Below, piece after piece: positions 42,235 through 50,923 of a stretch of DNA of 64,000 nucleotides; the first letter of the stretch is position 1, and every line of letters starts with the position of its first letter. The translations under genes and the position numbers were made by a program. Source of the stretch: Hyphomicrobiales bacterium (GTDB lineage: Bacteria > Pseudomonadota > Alphaproteobacteria > Rhizobiales > Rhizobiaceae); contig UBMU01000009.1 in assembly GCA_900466605.1 (NCBI GenBank), positions 124,001 through 188,000 on the forward strand. Direction: 5' to 3'. The notes below the pieces were generated by a model. It ran no database searches, was not told the origin of the DNA, and saw only the letters and a list, made by a program, of their open reading frames with translations.

Positions 42235-43182
42235 TCATTCCTTCAGCGGCGTTTCCGGCACAGGCGTCAAGGGCTTGGCCTTCGCGAACCACTCGACGAG
42301 ATTATCGACGACCAGATCCGCCATCGCGTTGCGCGTCGGCACCGAGCCCGATGCCAGGTGCGGCAGAAGCACGGCGTTCGGTAGATCGAACAGCGAAGCC
42401 GGCACGTTCGGCTCATCATAGAAAACGTCGAGGCCGGCAGCACCGATCGTTCCTGACTTAAGGGCTTGGACAAGCGCATCTTCGTCGACGGTCCAGCCGC
42501 GCCCGACATTGATGAAAACTCCTTCAGGGCCGAGCGCCGAAAGGATTTCCGCATTGATTGTCTTGTGCGTCTGTGCCGTCTTCGGAACGATCGAGACCAG
42601 CGTATCGACCGCCCCGGCGAGATCTTTCAACGTCGGGTAGTAGCCATACGGCACATCGGCGTGACGCGTGCGCGTGTGGTAGCTGATCTTCACCTTGAAC
42701 GGCTCCAGCCGCTTGGCGATCTCCTGGCCAATGCGGCCAAGACCGTAGATCCCGACATGCCGCCCCTTCAACGAGAAGCGCGACAACGCATAGTTCTGCC
42801 CGGGTTTCCAGTTTCCGGCGCGCAGCCAGTTCTCGGCGCGCGGGAATTCGCGGATGGTGTTGAGCAGCAGACCGATCGCCGTATCCGCGACTTCGTCGTT
42901 CAGCACATCCGGCGTATTCGTGACGATGATCCCCTTGGTGGCCGCGTGCTTGGCATCGACACCATCATAGCCGACGCCGAAACTGGAAATCAGCTCGACG
43001 TTCGGAAGGCGGTCGATCGCGGCCGCGTTGAACGTGCCGGAGACGGCGACGCCGCGAATGCGCCCTGCAGCCTCGGCATCGAGCGAGGCCGGATCGGCTT
43101 CGATGACGTCAAAGCTCTCCTTCAGGCGCGTCAGGACACGTTCGTGTATCTTCCCGGGAACGAGAACAGCAATACGGGACAT
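42235..43182 (-). CDS. 2-hydroxyacid dehydrogenase (glyoxylate/hydroxypyruvate reductase type)
   Basis: This 315-residue D-isomer-specific 2-hydroxyacid dehydrogenase has the NAD(P) loop GIYGLGRIGQEIAKRL, followed by SYHTRTRH, where an Arg after the second beta strand suggests NADPH. The catalytic Arg is in NVGRGWTVDEDAL, the Glu in FYDEPNVP and the His in LLPHLASGS. It likely reduces glyoxylate or hydroxypyruvate. It lies 20 bp downstream of the LacI-type regulator gene on the same strand, so it is probably co-transcribed with and controlled by it. Confidence 0.93.
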   Translation of the reverse strand: MSRIAVLVPGKIHERVLTRLKESFDVIEADPASLDAEAAGRIRGVAVSGTFNAAAIDRLPNVELISSFGVGYDGVDAKHAATKGIIVTNTPDVLNDEVADTAIGLLLNTIREFPRAENWLRAGNWKPGQNYALSRFSLKGRHVGIYGLGRIGQEIAKRLEPFKVKISYHTRTRHADVPYGYYPTLKDLAGAVDTLVSIVPKTAQTHKTINAEILSALGPEGVFINVGRGWTVDEDALVQALKSGTIGAAGLDVFYDEPNVPASLFDLPNAVLLPHLASGSVPTRNAMADLVVDNLVEWFAKAKPLTPVPETPLKE

Positions 43183-43202
43183 GGCATTTCCTCTTGGCTT
43201 GC

Positions 43203-44225
43203 TTACAGGCGCGGTCGGTAGGGGCTCGTCGACTGGCGGATGCGCATCTCGGGCTTGATGAGATGGATCCCATCTGGTTCGTGGCTGCCGGCCAAGCGAT
43301 CGAGAAGCGCGCGGGCGGCCAGGCGACCGACTTCCGCCTGGCCGTTCCAGACAGTCGTCAGCGCCGGCATCGATATCGACGCCTCCTCGAGATCGTCATA
43401 GCCGGTGACCGAGATGTCTTTGCCGGGGACGAGACCGGCGCGCGCGATACCGTTCATCAGACCGATGGCGACGAGGTCATTCCAGCAGACGGCGGCAGTC
43501 GGCTTCTGTGGCAGCGACAGGAAATGTACCGCCGCCTCAAAGCCGCCCTGCATCGAGCGCGGACCGGGAATGCGTAAGCCAGGATCGACATCGATGCCGG
43601 CCTTGCGCAGTGCGTTGACATAACCCTGGTAGCGATCGCGGCCGGTCGACGTCTGGTCGGTGCCGCCGATCATGGCGATGGAGCGGTGACCAAGACCGAT
43701 CAGGTGGTTGGTGGCAAGCGAAATGCCGTAACTGTCGTCGCCGCGATAGGTCGGGAGGTCCAATCCATCCAACGAGCGTGCAACCAGAATTGCCGGCATG
43801 CCATTGTCTTCTGCAAGCCGCATGTCCTCCGGCGGCGTGCCGATCGCCGGCGACATGATGACGCCGTCGCCTCCGAGTTGCAGCAGCGTTTCGATGAAGG
43901 TGCGCTGCTTTTCGACTGAATCGTAGTGGTTCGATAGAATGAAAGTCTGGCGGCTGCGATCAAGTTCGCTCTCGATTGCCTTCAGGATTTCACCATAGAA
44001 CGGGTTCATGATGTCGTGCACGACGACACCAATGATGCCGGAGCGAGACGTACGCAGACTAGCGGCGCGGCGGTTGTAGATATAGCCGAGCGCGCGAGCC
44101 TGTTCCTTGATTTTGTCTCGGGTGGCGCCAGCCACCAGCGGGCTGTCACGTAAGGCAAGAGATACGGTTGCTGTGGAAATGCCGAGCGTTTCGGCGATCG
44201 TCGAAAGCTTTATCTTTTGAGCCAC
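43203..44225 (-). CDS. LacI-family transcriptional regulator
   Basis: This 340-residue repressor has an N-terminal helix-turn-helix (KLSTIAETLGISTATVSLAL), a hinge helix region (YNRRAASLRTSRSGIIGVVV) and a periplasmic-binding-protein-like effector domain (DDSYGISLATNHLIGLGHR, ITVTGYDD-like SVTGYDDLEEASISMPALTT). The effector is likely a sugar or sugar acid, by family. It heads the unit with the 2-hydroxyacid dehydrogenase gene. An inverted repeat about 70 bp upstream (44295-44314) may be its operator. Confidence 0.94.
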   Translation of the reverse strand: MAQKIKLSTIAETLGISTATVSLALRDSPLVAGATRDKIKEQARALGYIYNRRAASLRTSRSGIIGVVVHDIMNPFYGEILKAIESELDRSRQTFILSNHYDSVEKQRTFIETLLQLGGDGVIMSPAIGTPPEDMRLAEDNGMPAILVARSLDGLDLPTYRGDDSYGISLATNHLIGLGHRSIAMIGGTDQTSTGRDRYQGYVNALRKAGIDVDPGLRIPGPRSMQGGFEAAVHFLSLPQKPTAAVCWNDLVAIGLMNGIARAGLVPGKDISVTGYDDLEEASISMPALTTVWNGQAEVGRLAARALLDRLAGSHEPDGIHLIKPEMRIRQSTSPYRPRL

Positions 44226-44294
44226 GTGTCCTCCCCAGGCAACGCGCGGTTTTCCATACGCCCGACAATTGGGAGAGCCGAGCGTTATTAAAAT

Positions 44295-44314
44295 GTTTAA
44301 TTAAAAGATTAAAC
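44295..44314. promoter_or_regulatory. inverted repeat upstream of the LacI-type gene (candidate operator)
   Basis: GTTTAAT and ATTAAAC form a perfect 7-bp inverted repeat with a 6-bp spacer, 69 bp before the LacI-type start codon and in an AT-rich stretch. Its position suits autoregulation, but it lacks the central CG typical of LacI operators. Confidence 0.4.
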
Positions 44315-44346
44315 GCAGCGAGGCAATTCGTAATTTCACAAATCCG

Positions 44347-44859
44347 TCAGATTTCCTCTGGCTCTTCGAGAGGAATGGCGGCGGACTGCAGGTTGCCGTC
44401 GATTGCCTTCAACAGACGGACAAGATTGCGGATTTCCTTCTCGGAGAACTCCTGGGTCGCCATGCTGTCGCAGGCCGAAGACGCCATTTCGATGGCCTTG
44501 ACGCTGCCGCGGCCGAGTTCGGTCAGATAGACCTTGGTCAGGCGGGCATCGTCGGCATCCGCCTTACGTTCGAGAAAACCTTGCGCCTCCATGCGCCCGA
44601 TCGTGCGCGTCATGGTCGGCGCCTTGACGCCGAGCTTCTGCGCCAGCCCGCCTGCCGTCATTCCGTCCGTTTCCGCAAGCAAAAGGATCACGCCGTCCTG
44701 GCCGGCATAGAGGCCGCTCTCAAGCAGGTTGCGAGACAAGACCGTCCGCATCGAACGCGCCGCCTGCGTCAAAGCCGGCGAAAGATCGACGACCGTATAT
44801 TCGGTCTGGTCCTTCTTTTTGGACTTCTGCTTCTTCCCGTCCTTGTGCTTCTTCCCCAT
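44347..44859 (-). CDS. MarR-family transcriptional regulator
   Basis: This 170-residue protein starts with a very basic segment (MGKKHKDGKKQKSKKKDQTE). A winged helix follows, with recognition region GLAQKLGVKAPTMTRTIGRM and wing ERKADADDARLTKVYLT, as in MarR. ATG 44859 has AAGGA 6 bp upstream; ATG 44865 and a GTG at 44901 are alternatives. The Lys-rich N-terminal arm is unusual for MarR and may add non-specific DNA contact. It is divergent from the creatininase gene, which it may control. Confidence 0.9.
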   Translation of the reverse strand: MGKKHKDGKKQKSKKKDQTEYTVVDLSPALTQAARSMRTVLSRNLLESGLYAGQDGVILLLAETDGMTAGGLAQKLGVKAPTMTRTIGRMEAQGFLERKADADDARLTKVYLTELGRGSVKAIEMASSACDSMATQEFSEKEIRNLVRLLKAIDGNLQSAAIPLEEPEEI

Positions 44860-44985
44860 CGCCATTCCTTCGACTTTGCCGCGTTGCGCATCCCTGACCA
44901 AGCAAGGAGCCGGAACATTGATAATCGTCTCCCCTAAATCGATTTCCGTTTAAGGGCTTATGCGCTAAGCATTGAGAACGCTGCG

Positions 44986-45014
44986 TTATGACATTGCGCA
45001 TCATCTCGTCATAA
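44986..45014. promoter_or_regulatory. inverted repeat between the MarR-type and creatininase genes (candidate operator)
   Basis: TTATGAC (44986-44992) and GTCATAA (45008-45014) form a perfect 7-bp inverted repeat with a 15-bp spacer, ending 18 bp before the creatininase ATG. It is positioned to block that promoter or its start. Confidence 0.35.
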
Positions 45015-45032
45015 ACAAGAGGCATTAGCCGG

Positions 45033-45824
45033 ATGAACGCGCCTTCTCGCGACTTCGAAGACAACGATCCGAACCTCACTCCCTCGGATCGCAGCCGATG
45101 GGTCGCTGTTCTGCCGCTTGGCGCACACGAGCAGCACGGACCTCACCTGCCCTTCGACACAGATGCACTAATTGCAGCCGGCATCGTTGCCCGGCTCAAG
45201 GCCGCCCTTCCCGCAGTCTTACCGGTCACGTTCCTGCCGACGGAAAGCGTCGGCTACTCGGTCGAGCACATGGACGTGAAGGGTACGCAAACGCTGACAT
45301 ATGGCGAAGCCATCGAACGCTGGCTCGACATTGCCCGGAGGCTCTCCGACGTCGGCATTCGCAAATTCGTGATGCTGAATGCGCATGGCGGCAACTCCCC
45401 GCTGATGACGATCGTCGCAACGGAGGCCCGCGTCCGGTTCAACATGCTTGCCGTCGCCACGAGCTGGACGCGCTTCGGCGTTCCCGCCGATATCGTCTCG
45501 CCCGAGGCAAGGGCGATTGACATCCACGGCGGCGATATCGAGACGTCGGTGATGCTGGCGCTTCATCCTGAGAAGGTCGACATGACCAAGGCCGCAGACT
45601 TCCCGTCCCGCCAGTCCGATTTTGCCGCCCGCTTCACACATCTGCGCGCCTACGGCCCGCACGCCTTCGGATGGAAGATGGCGGATCTGAGCCCATCAGG
45701 CGTTGCAGGCAACGCGTCGCTTGCGACAGCGGAGAAAGGAGAAATCCTGATCGCCCATTCCGTTAAGGGCCTGGTGGAGCTGCTGAAGGACGTCGACGCG
45801 TTCGATGCAGCGGAGCTTCGTTGA
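45033..45824 (+). CDS. creatininase-family amidohydrolase
   Basis: This 263-residue protein has the metal-binding motifs of the creatininase fold: LGAHEQHGPHLPFDTD, LNAHGGNSP and IHGGDIETS. Members include creatininase, formamide hydrolases of riboflavin/F420 pathways and the mycofactocin maturation peptidase; none of those pathways' genes are here, so the substrate is unknown. No signal peptide. The start at ATG 45033 is the first plausible codon. It is divergent from the MarR-type regulator. Confidence 0.9.
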   Translation: MNAPSRDFEDNDPNLTPSDRSRWVAVLPLGAHEQHGPHLPFDTDALIAAGIVARLKAALPAVLPVTFLPTESVGYSVEHMDVKGTQTLTYGEAIERWLDIARRLSDVGIRKFVMLNAHGGNSPLMTIVATEARVRFNMLAVATSWTRFGVPADIVSPEARAIDIHGGDIETSVMLALHPEKVDMTKAADFPSRQSDFAARFTHLRAYGPHAFGWKMADLSPSGVAGNASLATAEKGEILIAHSVKGLVELLKDVDAFDAAELR

Positions 45825-45840
45825 AACGATCGCCGCTGCG

Positions 45841-45857
45841 ATGTGATCTTATAACAT
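45841..45857. promoter_or_regulatory. candidate Zur box upstream of the COG0523 GTPase gene
   Basis: ATGTGATCTTATAACAT is an imperfect palindrome (six of eight pairs match) resembling the ATGTTAT-ATAACAT type zinc-uptake-regulator site of alphaproteobacteria as I recall it. It lies 93 bp before the GTPase start codon and 17 bp after the creatininase stop. Confidence 0.5.
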
Positions 45858-45949
45858 ACAAAACCCTTTGAACTGCCGCGCGCAACTCCTTATATGAGAC
45901 CGACGAATTTTCAGCCCCGCCCCCGGGCGTGCCATCTCTCGAGGTTCTC

Positions 45950-47062
45950 ATGACCGACGCGATCCCCACCCAGCAGAAGCCAATCCCCGTTACCGTTCTC
46001 ACCGGCTATCTCGGCGCCGGCAAGACAACCTTGCTCAACCGCATCCTGTCGGAGAACCACGGCAAGAAATATGCGGTCATCGTCAACGAGTTCGGCGAGA
46101 TCGGCATCGACAACGACCTCATCGTCGAATCCGACGAAGAAATCTATGAAATGAACAACGGCTGTGTCTGTTGCACGGTGCGCGGCGACCTTATCCGGGT
46201 CGTCGAAGGCCTGATGCGCCGCCCCGGTCGTTTCGACGGCATCATCGTTGAAACGACTGGTCTTGCCGATCCCGTGCCGGTCGCCCAGACCTTCTTCATG
46301 GATGACGACGTGCGCGCCAAGACGGAGCTCGATGCGGTTGTTGCCCTCGTCGATGCCAAGCACCTGCCGCTGCGCCTGAAAGACAGCCGCGAGGCGGAAG
46401 ACCAGATCGCTTTTGCGGACGTCGTTCTGATCAACAAGACCGACCTCGTGACGCCGGAAGAACTGGCGCAGATCGAGGATATCGTCCACGCCATCAACCC
46501 GTCGGCGCGCGTCTACAAGACAAGCCGCTCCGGCGTCGATCTTGCCCGTGTCCTCGATCAGGGCGCATTCAATCTGGAACGTGCGCTGGAGAACGATCCG
46601 CATTTCCTCGACCATGACCACGATGATCACGTCTGCGGCCCGGATTGTGACCACGACCACCACCATCATCATGCGCATGATCACGACCACGATCATGATC
46701 ATGACCATCACCACCATGATCATGAGCACCATCATCACGGCGCCATGTCGCCGATCCATGACGTGACGGTGCAGTCGGTCTCGCTGCGCGGTGGCGAAAT
46801 GAACCCCGAGCGTTTCTTCCCCTGGGTTCAGAAGATCACGCAGACGCAGGGGCCAAACATCCTGCGCCTCAAGGGCATCATCGCCTTCAAGGACGACCCC
46901 GAGCGCTATGTCATTCAGGGTGTCCACATGATCGTCGAAGGCGATCATCAACGCCCCTGGAAAGACGGTGAGAAGCACGAGACGCGGCTCGTCTTCATTG
47001 GCCGCGAACTCGACCGCGAAAAGCTCGAAGCCACCTTCAAGGCGTGCGAGGCCGCTGCCTGA
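45950..47062 (+). CDS. COG0523/CobW-family metal-chaperone GTPase with His-rich loop
   Basis: This 370-residue G3E GTPase has Walker [13 protein letters not shown] (residues about 19-30), the metal-binding GCVCC motif (about 71-75) and the guanine-specificity motif NKTD. Between the GTPase and the C-terminal CobW_C domain ([18 protein letters not shown]) is an insertion of about 45 residues (about 221-265) made almost wholly of His and Asp, with a Cys pair. These features mark zinc-handling COG0523 proteins (ZNG1/ZigA/YciC type) more than cobalamin CobW; no cobalamin genes are nearby. ATG 45950 follows GAGG; GTG 45929 is an alternative. Its stop overlaps the next start (TGATG). Confidence 0.92.
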   Translation: MTDAIPTQQKPIPVTVLTGYLGAGKTTLLNRILSENHGKKYAVIVNEFGEIGIDNDLIVESDEEIYEMNNGCVCCTVRGDLIRVVEGLMRRPGRFDGIIVETTGLADPVPVAQTFFMDDDVRAKTELDAVVALVDAKHLPLRLKDSREAEDQIAFADVVLINKTDLVTPEELAQIEDIVHAINPSARVYKTSRSGVDLARVLDQGAFNLERALENDPHFLDHDHDDHVCGPDCDHDHHHHHAHDHDHDHDHDHHHHDHEHHHHGAMSPIHDVTVQSVSLRGGEMNPERFFPWVQKITQTQGPNILRLKGIIAFKDDPERYVIQGVHMIVEGDHQRPWKDGEKHETRLVFIGRELDREKLEATFKACEAAA

Positions 47063-48051
47063 TGCCGACAGTTGCCCCGTTTGATCTCGACGGCCATATC
47101 CTGGCCGTCGAATTTTTAAGTGACACGCCTTTTTTCGCCAATGCCGCCGGTACCTTCCACCGCCTCGATGGCGGCGAGAAGGTGACGGAAGCCCATCAGG
47201 GCATGCTGAGCTGCATTCGCGATCCCTATAGCGAGAGCCTGATCTCCGGCGGCGAGGATGGCAAAGTGCTGCGGATCGCTTCCGACGCCGGCGTGACCGA
47301 GCTTGCCAACGCGCCGCGCAAATGGATTTCGCAGCTTGCCGCCGGCCCGCAGGGCGCCGTCGCCTATTCCTACGGGAAGAGCGCTTTCGTTCGCCTCGCA
47401 GACGGCACGACCAAGGAATTCACCGAAGAACGCACCGTCGAAGGCCTCGCCTTTGCGCCCAAGGGCATGCGTATCGCTGCAGCGCGCTACAACGGCGTGT
47501 CATTGCATTGGGTTGGCACAGCGGCCAAGCCTGTCGATCTCGAATGGAAAGGCGCTCATACCGGCGTGACTTTCTCGCCGGACGGCAATTTCCTCGTCAC
47601 CATGATGCAGGAGAATGCGTTGCACGGCTGGAAGCTCGACGCCAAGGCCGGTGCCGAGACCCGCCACATGCGGATGACAGGATATCCCGCCAAGGTGAAG
47701 TCGCTCTCCTGGTCGGCCAAGGGAAAGTGGCTTGCCTCTTCGGGAGCGCCGGCCGCGATCGTCTGGCCGTTCCAGGGCAAGGACGGCCCAATGGGCAAGG
47801 CACCGCTTGAACTCGGCACCCGCGCCAACATCATGGCGACATCGGTGGAGTTCCACCCCGTCGAGGACATTCTCGCCATCGGCTTCATCGACGGCATGAT
47901 CCTCGCCGTACGCATTGCCGACAGCAAGGAAGCGCTGCTGCGCCGTCCCGGCAAGGGCGCCATCACCTCGATGAGCTGGAGCAGGAACGGCAAGCTTCTG
48001 GCTTTCGCATCCGAGGCCGGCGATTGCGGCGTCGTCGACATCGCAGCCTAG
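47062..48051 (+). CDS. WD40-repeat-like beta-propeller protein
   Basis: This 329-residue protein starts [20 protein letters not shown], with the ATG sharing one base with the GTPase TGA. Repeated strands of WD40 type occur, for example GVTFSPDGNFLVTMMQENALHGWKL (here split as GVTFSPDGNFLV and ALHGWKLD), KSLSWSAKGKWLASSGAPA and SMSWSRNGKLLAFASEAGD, giving about six to seven blades. It has no signal peptide. Translational coupling to the COG0523 GTPase suggests the two work together, perhaps in zinc delivery, but the propeller's partner is not known. Confidence 0.88.
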   Translation: MPTVAPFDLDGHILAVEFLSDTPFFANAAGTFHRLDGGEKVTEAHQGMLSCIRDPYSESLISGGEDGKVLRIASDAGVTELANAPRKWISQLAAGPQGAVAYSYGKSAFVRLADGTTKEFTEERTVEGLAFAPKGMRIAAARYNGVSLHWVGTAAKPVDLEWKGAHTGVTFSPDGNFLVTMMQENALHGWKLDAKAGAETRHMRMTGYPAKVKSLSWSAKGKWLASSGAPAAIVWPFQGKDGPMGKAPLELGTRANIMATSVEFHPVEDILAIGFIDGMILAVRIADSKEALLRRPGKGAITSMSWSRNGKLLAFASEAGDCGVVDIAA

Positions 48052-48056
48052 CGGCC

Positions 48057-48518
48057 ATGCGTCGCGGGATACAACCGCCCGACATCGTACGGCTTGAGGC
48101 CGAACACATGCGAGACGCTGCAACGCTGCGGCGTCTCGCTCTTTGGGAGAGGCTTCCTTGGCTGTCGGATGTTCACACCCCTGAAGAAGACGAGGATTAC
48201 TGGCGCACGCAGCTTCTGCCCAACCGCACGATACTCGGCGCCGTCTTGGATCAGCGGCTCGTCGGGGTCATCGCTTACGGCCAAAATGAGATCGATCAGC
48301 TCTATGTGCTCCCCGACTTTCAGGCCAAGGGCATAGGCACGATGCTCCTTCGTCGGGCTCAGGAAGAGATGGACGAAATAGAGCTCTGGACATTTCAAAG
48401 GAACGCCAACGCGCGACGGTTCTACGAGCACCACGGCTTTGTCGCCAAGGAAGAGACGGACGGTACGGGCAACGAGGAGCGGGAGCCGGATGTTCTCTAT
48501 CACTGGCGCCGGAGTTGA
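48057..48518 (+). CDS. GNAT-family N-acetyltransferase
   Basis: This 153-residue protein has the acetyl-CoA-binding signature LPDFQAKGIGTMLLRRAQ and the C-terminal NANARRFYEHHGFVAKEE of RimI-like GNATs. ATG 48057 lies 5 bp after the WD40 gene stop, so it is probably the third gene of that unit. A longer frame from 48024 overlaps the WD40 gene. Substrate unknown. Confidence 0.9.
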   Translation: MRRGIQPPDIVRLEAEHMRDAATLRRLALWERLPWLSDVHTPEEDEDYWRTQLLPNRTILGAVLDQRLVGVIAYGQNEIDQLYVLPDFQAKGIGTMLLRRAQEEMDEIELWTFQRNANARRFYEHHGFVAKEETDGTGNEEREPDVLYHWRRS

Positions 48519-48563
48519 CCAATAGAGCAGCGTCCCCTGGCACCTAAGCTTGCCGCGTCCCGC

Positions 48564-49721
48564 TTACGCCGCTTGTTCTCGCCCTAAAGACGTCTCGACG
48601 CGGTTCCGGCCTCGGCGTTTGGAAGCATAAAGCGCCTCATCGGCCCTTCTCAAGAGTAGCTCGAAATCGGGGCAGGTCTCGCCGGAGGTGGCTACGCCGA
48701 TACTTAGGGTCGGCAAGACCGCAAGCCCCGACACCTGCGCAACGGCTGCCGAGAATGCAAGCCTTATAGCTTCGGCGGCGTGCACTGCCTCAGCATCGGT
48801 AAGGCCCGCCAGAACGGCCAGGAACTCGTCACCGCCTTGACGGGACAGCAGATCGCCGGGCCGCAGCACCGCCTGCGTCACGCGCGCAAAAAGCCGCAAT
48901 ATGTCGTCGCCAACCACATGCCCGTGCTGGTCGTTCAACTGCTTGAAATTGTCGATATCGATGGCGAGCAGCGCAGGCGACTGCGACCGCTTGAATGGCC
49001 AGTGCTGAGCCAAGCCGCTGCGATTGAGCGCGCCGGTCAATGGATCACGATGCGCAAGATCAATGAGTTCGTTCCTGCTGCGCTCGGCGGCCATCAGCAC
49101 GATGACAACGCTGCGCAGAGCCAGGAAAACTACCGCCGTGGCAGCCATCCAGCCATGGGCGGGATTGTCGCCAAAAGCGCCCGGTCCATCGATCTGGCCC
49201 GATGCCGCAAGCAGGCTGCGAACTACGAAGAGCGCCGCGGTCGGCACATAGAGCCAAGCGAGCAAGGCGGCAGAAAACAATTTCTCGCGCCGACGGATGG
49301 CGACGCTCTCCCGGAGGATCGCAAGATCACAAAGGCAGCATACCACTGAAACATAGAGGATGCGGGCCGATACCGTATCAGGATCGACAGTGAAAAACAG
49401 AACGGGCAGGCTGATGCAGGCAATGACAAGCGCGCAGCGGCGCTTATCGACCGGTCGGCCTGCAAAAACGCGAACGGAAAAGAATGTCAGGACGTAGCCG
49501 GCGATCGTGACGACGTTGCCGGCGTCGAGGGAGATGGACGACGGAACGAAATCGCGCAGGGAGACGGCGAGGCAGCCAATGCCGATAAGCAGGTTGCTGA
49601 TGCCCCACCATGCGGGCCAGCGCCCAAAGCGCCCGGTCCAATGTGCCGCAAGATGCACGCTACCCAGTACCACGCATGTCATGGCCGAAACGACGTAGAT
49701 CGTTCTCAGGTCCAGCATCAT
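48564..49721 (-). CDS. membrane diguanylate cyclase (GGDEF)
   Basis: This 385-residue protein has an N-terminal membrane region of about six to seven helices (from IYVVSAMTCVVLGSVHLAAH to VVFLALRSVVIVLMA). A GGDEF domain follows, with an intact active site SRQGGDEFLAVL and DIDNFKQLNDQHGHVVGDDIL. It should make c-di-GMP from two GTP. I see no RxxD inhibitory site in the residues immediately before GGDEF (ARVTQAVLRPGDLLS contains RPGD, five residues before, which could serve as an I-site). It is a single gene. Confidence 0.93.
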   Translation of the reverse strand: MMLDLRTIYVVSAMTCVVLGSVHLAAHWTGRFGRWPAWWGISNLLIGIGCLAVSLRDFVPSSISLDAGNVVTIAGYVLTFFSVRVFAGRPVDKRRCALVIACISLPVLFFTVDPDTVSARILYVSVVCCLCDLAILRESVAIRRREKLFSAALLAWLYVPTAALFVVRSLLAASGQIDGPGAFGDNPAHGWMAATAVVFLALRSVVIVLMAAERSRNELIDLAHRDPLTGALNRSGLAQHWPFKRSQSPALLAIDIDNFKQLNDQHGHVVGDDILRLFARVTQAVLRPGDLLSRQGGDEFLAVLAGLTDAEAVHAAEAIRLAFSAAVAQVSGLAVLPTLSIGVATSGETCPDFELLLRRADEALYASKRRGRNRVETSLGREQAA

Positions 49722-49824
49722 TTCCGGCGCTCTCCAACCTATGGCGGGCGCACCTTACAACCGCGCTGTTGAATTTTGATTTTACGGCTCGCTCATTTTT
49801 TAACGATGCGCCGAAAATTGCCGA

Positions 49825-50835
49825 TCAGATTGGACCGCTGGCGGCGATGATGTCGGCCAGAAGCCCGTGTAGCGCATCGCGGTAGCCGGTGCGCGCCGAT
49901 GGACCGCTCTCGTCCGACGTCATGACGACCGTCATCGCGAGCGAGGGCACGATATAGAGCATCTGGCCGCCATACCCCCAGGCGAAGTGGACCGCCTCGC
50001 CGCCGATCTGCCGCGAGAACCAGCCATAGCCATAGTCGTCGCCCGAGAAGCGCGAATTGGTATGATGCTGCCAGGACTGCGCGATCCAGTCCGCAGGCAC
50101 GATCTGCGTGCCATCCGCCGCCTTACCGCCGTTGCGATAAAGCTCGCCAAAGACCAGCAGAGAACGGGCCGTCATGGCCATCTGGTTGCCGCCGAGATAG
50201 ATGCCCTGCGGGTCGCGTTCCCAGGCATCGATTCGAAAACCCTCGGCGGGTCCCAGCCATTCGCGTGCCAGGGCCAGCGTCGACTTTCCACCAACCTTTG
50301 TCAGGATCGCCGAGAGAAGATGGGTGGACGCCGTCGAGTAGAGCATCTGACCGCCGGGCTCATCGTGGAAAGGCTGGGCAAGTGCAAAGCGCACCCAGTT
50401 GCGTGAGGCGACCCAGCGGCCGTAGTTGGGACCGGACAACCGCCCAAGCCCGGCCTGCATGGAAAGCAAGTTGCCGACGGTGATCTCATTCAGCCGCGGA
50501 TCGGGATCGTCAGGCAGATCGGTTTCCAGGATCGCAGCGATCCTTTGCTCGGGACTTTCAAGCAACTTCCTTTCAATGGCGATGCCAACAAGGCTTGAGA
50601 TGATCGATTTTGACGCCGACTTGATATTGACGGACTCGGTCGCCGTGTGGCCGCGATAGCCCCGCTCCGCCACGGTTTTCCCGTCCCTGGCGACGATTAC
50701 AGTCTTCAGCGGCTTCAGGTCCGCGCGTGAGGACAGACTCTCGAGCAGAGCTGTGGTCCGGTCGTCGTCCGGCTGTGCAACAGCGGCAAGCGGGGCCAGC
50801 AGAAAAGCAATTGCAAGAGCGAGGCGTGTGATCAT
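49825..50835 (-). CDS. exported serine hydrolase of the beta-lactamase / class C family
   Basis: This 336-residue protein has a Sec signal peptide (MITRLALAIAFLLAPLAAVAQ). The catalytic S-x-x-K is in IKSASKSIISSL, followed further on by MLYSTASTHLLSAIL and a C-terminal HFAWGYGGQMLYIVP, where a Gly-Tyr-Gly-Gly replaces the K-T-G box. This is the pattern of 6-aminohexanoate-dimer-hydrolase (NylB)-like esterases and related carboxylesterases rather than true beta-lactamases. Periplasmic; substrate unknown. Confidence 0.9.
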   Translation of the reverse strand: MITRLALAIAFLLAPLAAVAQPDDDRTTALLESLSSRADLKPLKTVIVARDGKTVAERGYRGHTATESVNIKSASKSIISSLVGIAIERKLLESPEQRIAAILETDLPDDPDPRLNEITVGNLLSMQAGLGRLSGPNYGRWVASRNWVRFALAQPFHDEPGGQMLYSTASTHLLSAILTKVGGKSTLALAREWLGPAEGFRIDAWERDPQGIYLGGNQMAMTARSLLVFGELYRNGGKAADGTQIVPADWIAQSWQHHTNSRFSGDDYGYGWFSRQIGGEAVHFAWGYGGQMLYIVPSLAMTVVMTSDESGPSARTGYRDALHGLLADIIAASGPI

Positions 50836-50923
50836 TCCGCTGAGTTAGCGTAGGCACATTGCAAAATCATCGTCCGCCCGGTGCGGGCTCACGCGGACGT
50901 GAAAGTTTATGATTGCGACATAT

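Noticed and set aside
46610..46740. Repetitive CAC/CAT/GAT-rich DNA that looks like a tandem repeat
   Set aside because: It encodes the His/Asp-rich metal loop of the COG0523 GTPase; the repetition follows from the amino-acid composition.
45950..47062. Cobalamin biosynthesis protein CobW
   Set aside because: No cobalamin genes surround it; the His-rich loop and upstream palindrome point to zinc-type COG0523 instead.
49825..50835. Possible antibiotic-resistance beta-lactamase
   Set aside because: The S-x-x-K is present but the K-T-G box is replaced by a Gly-Tyr-Gly-Gly-type segment, fitting NylB-like esterases.
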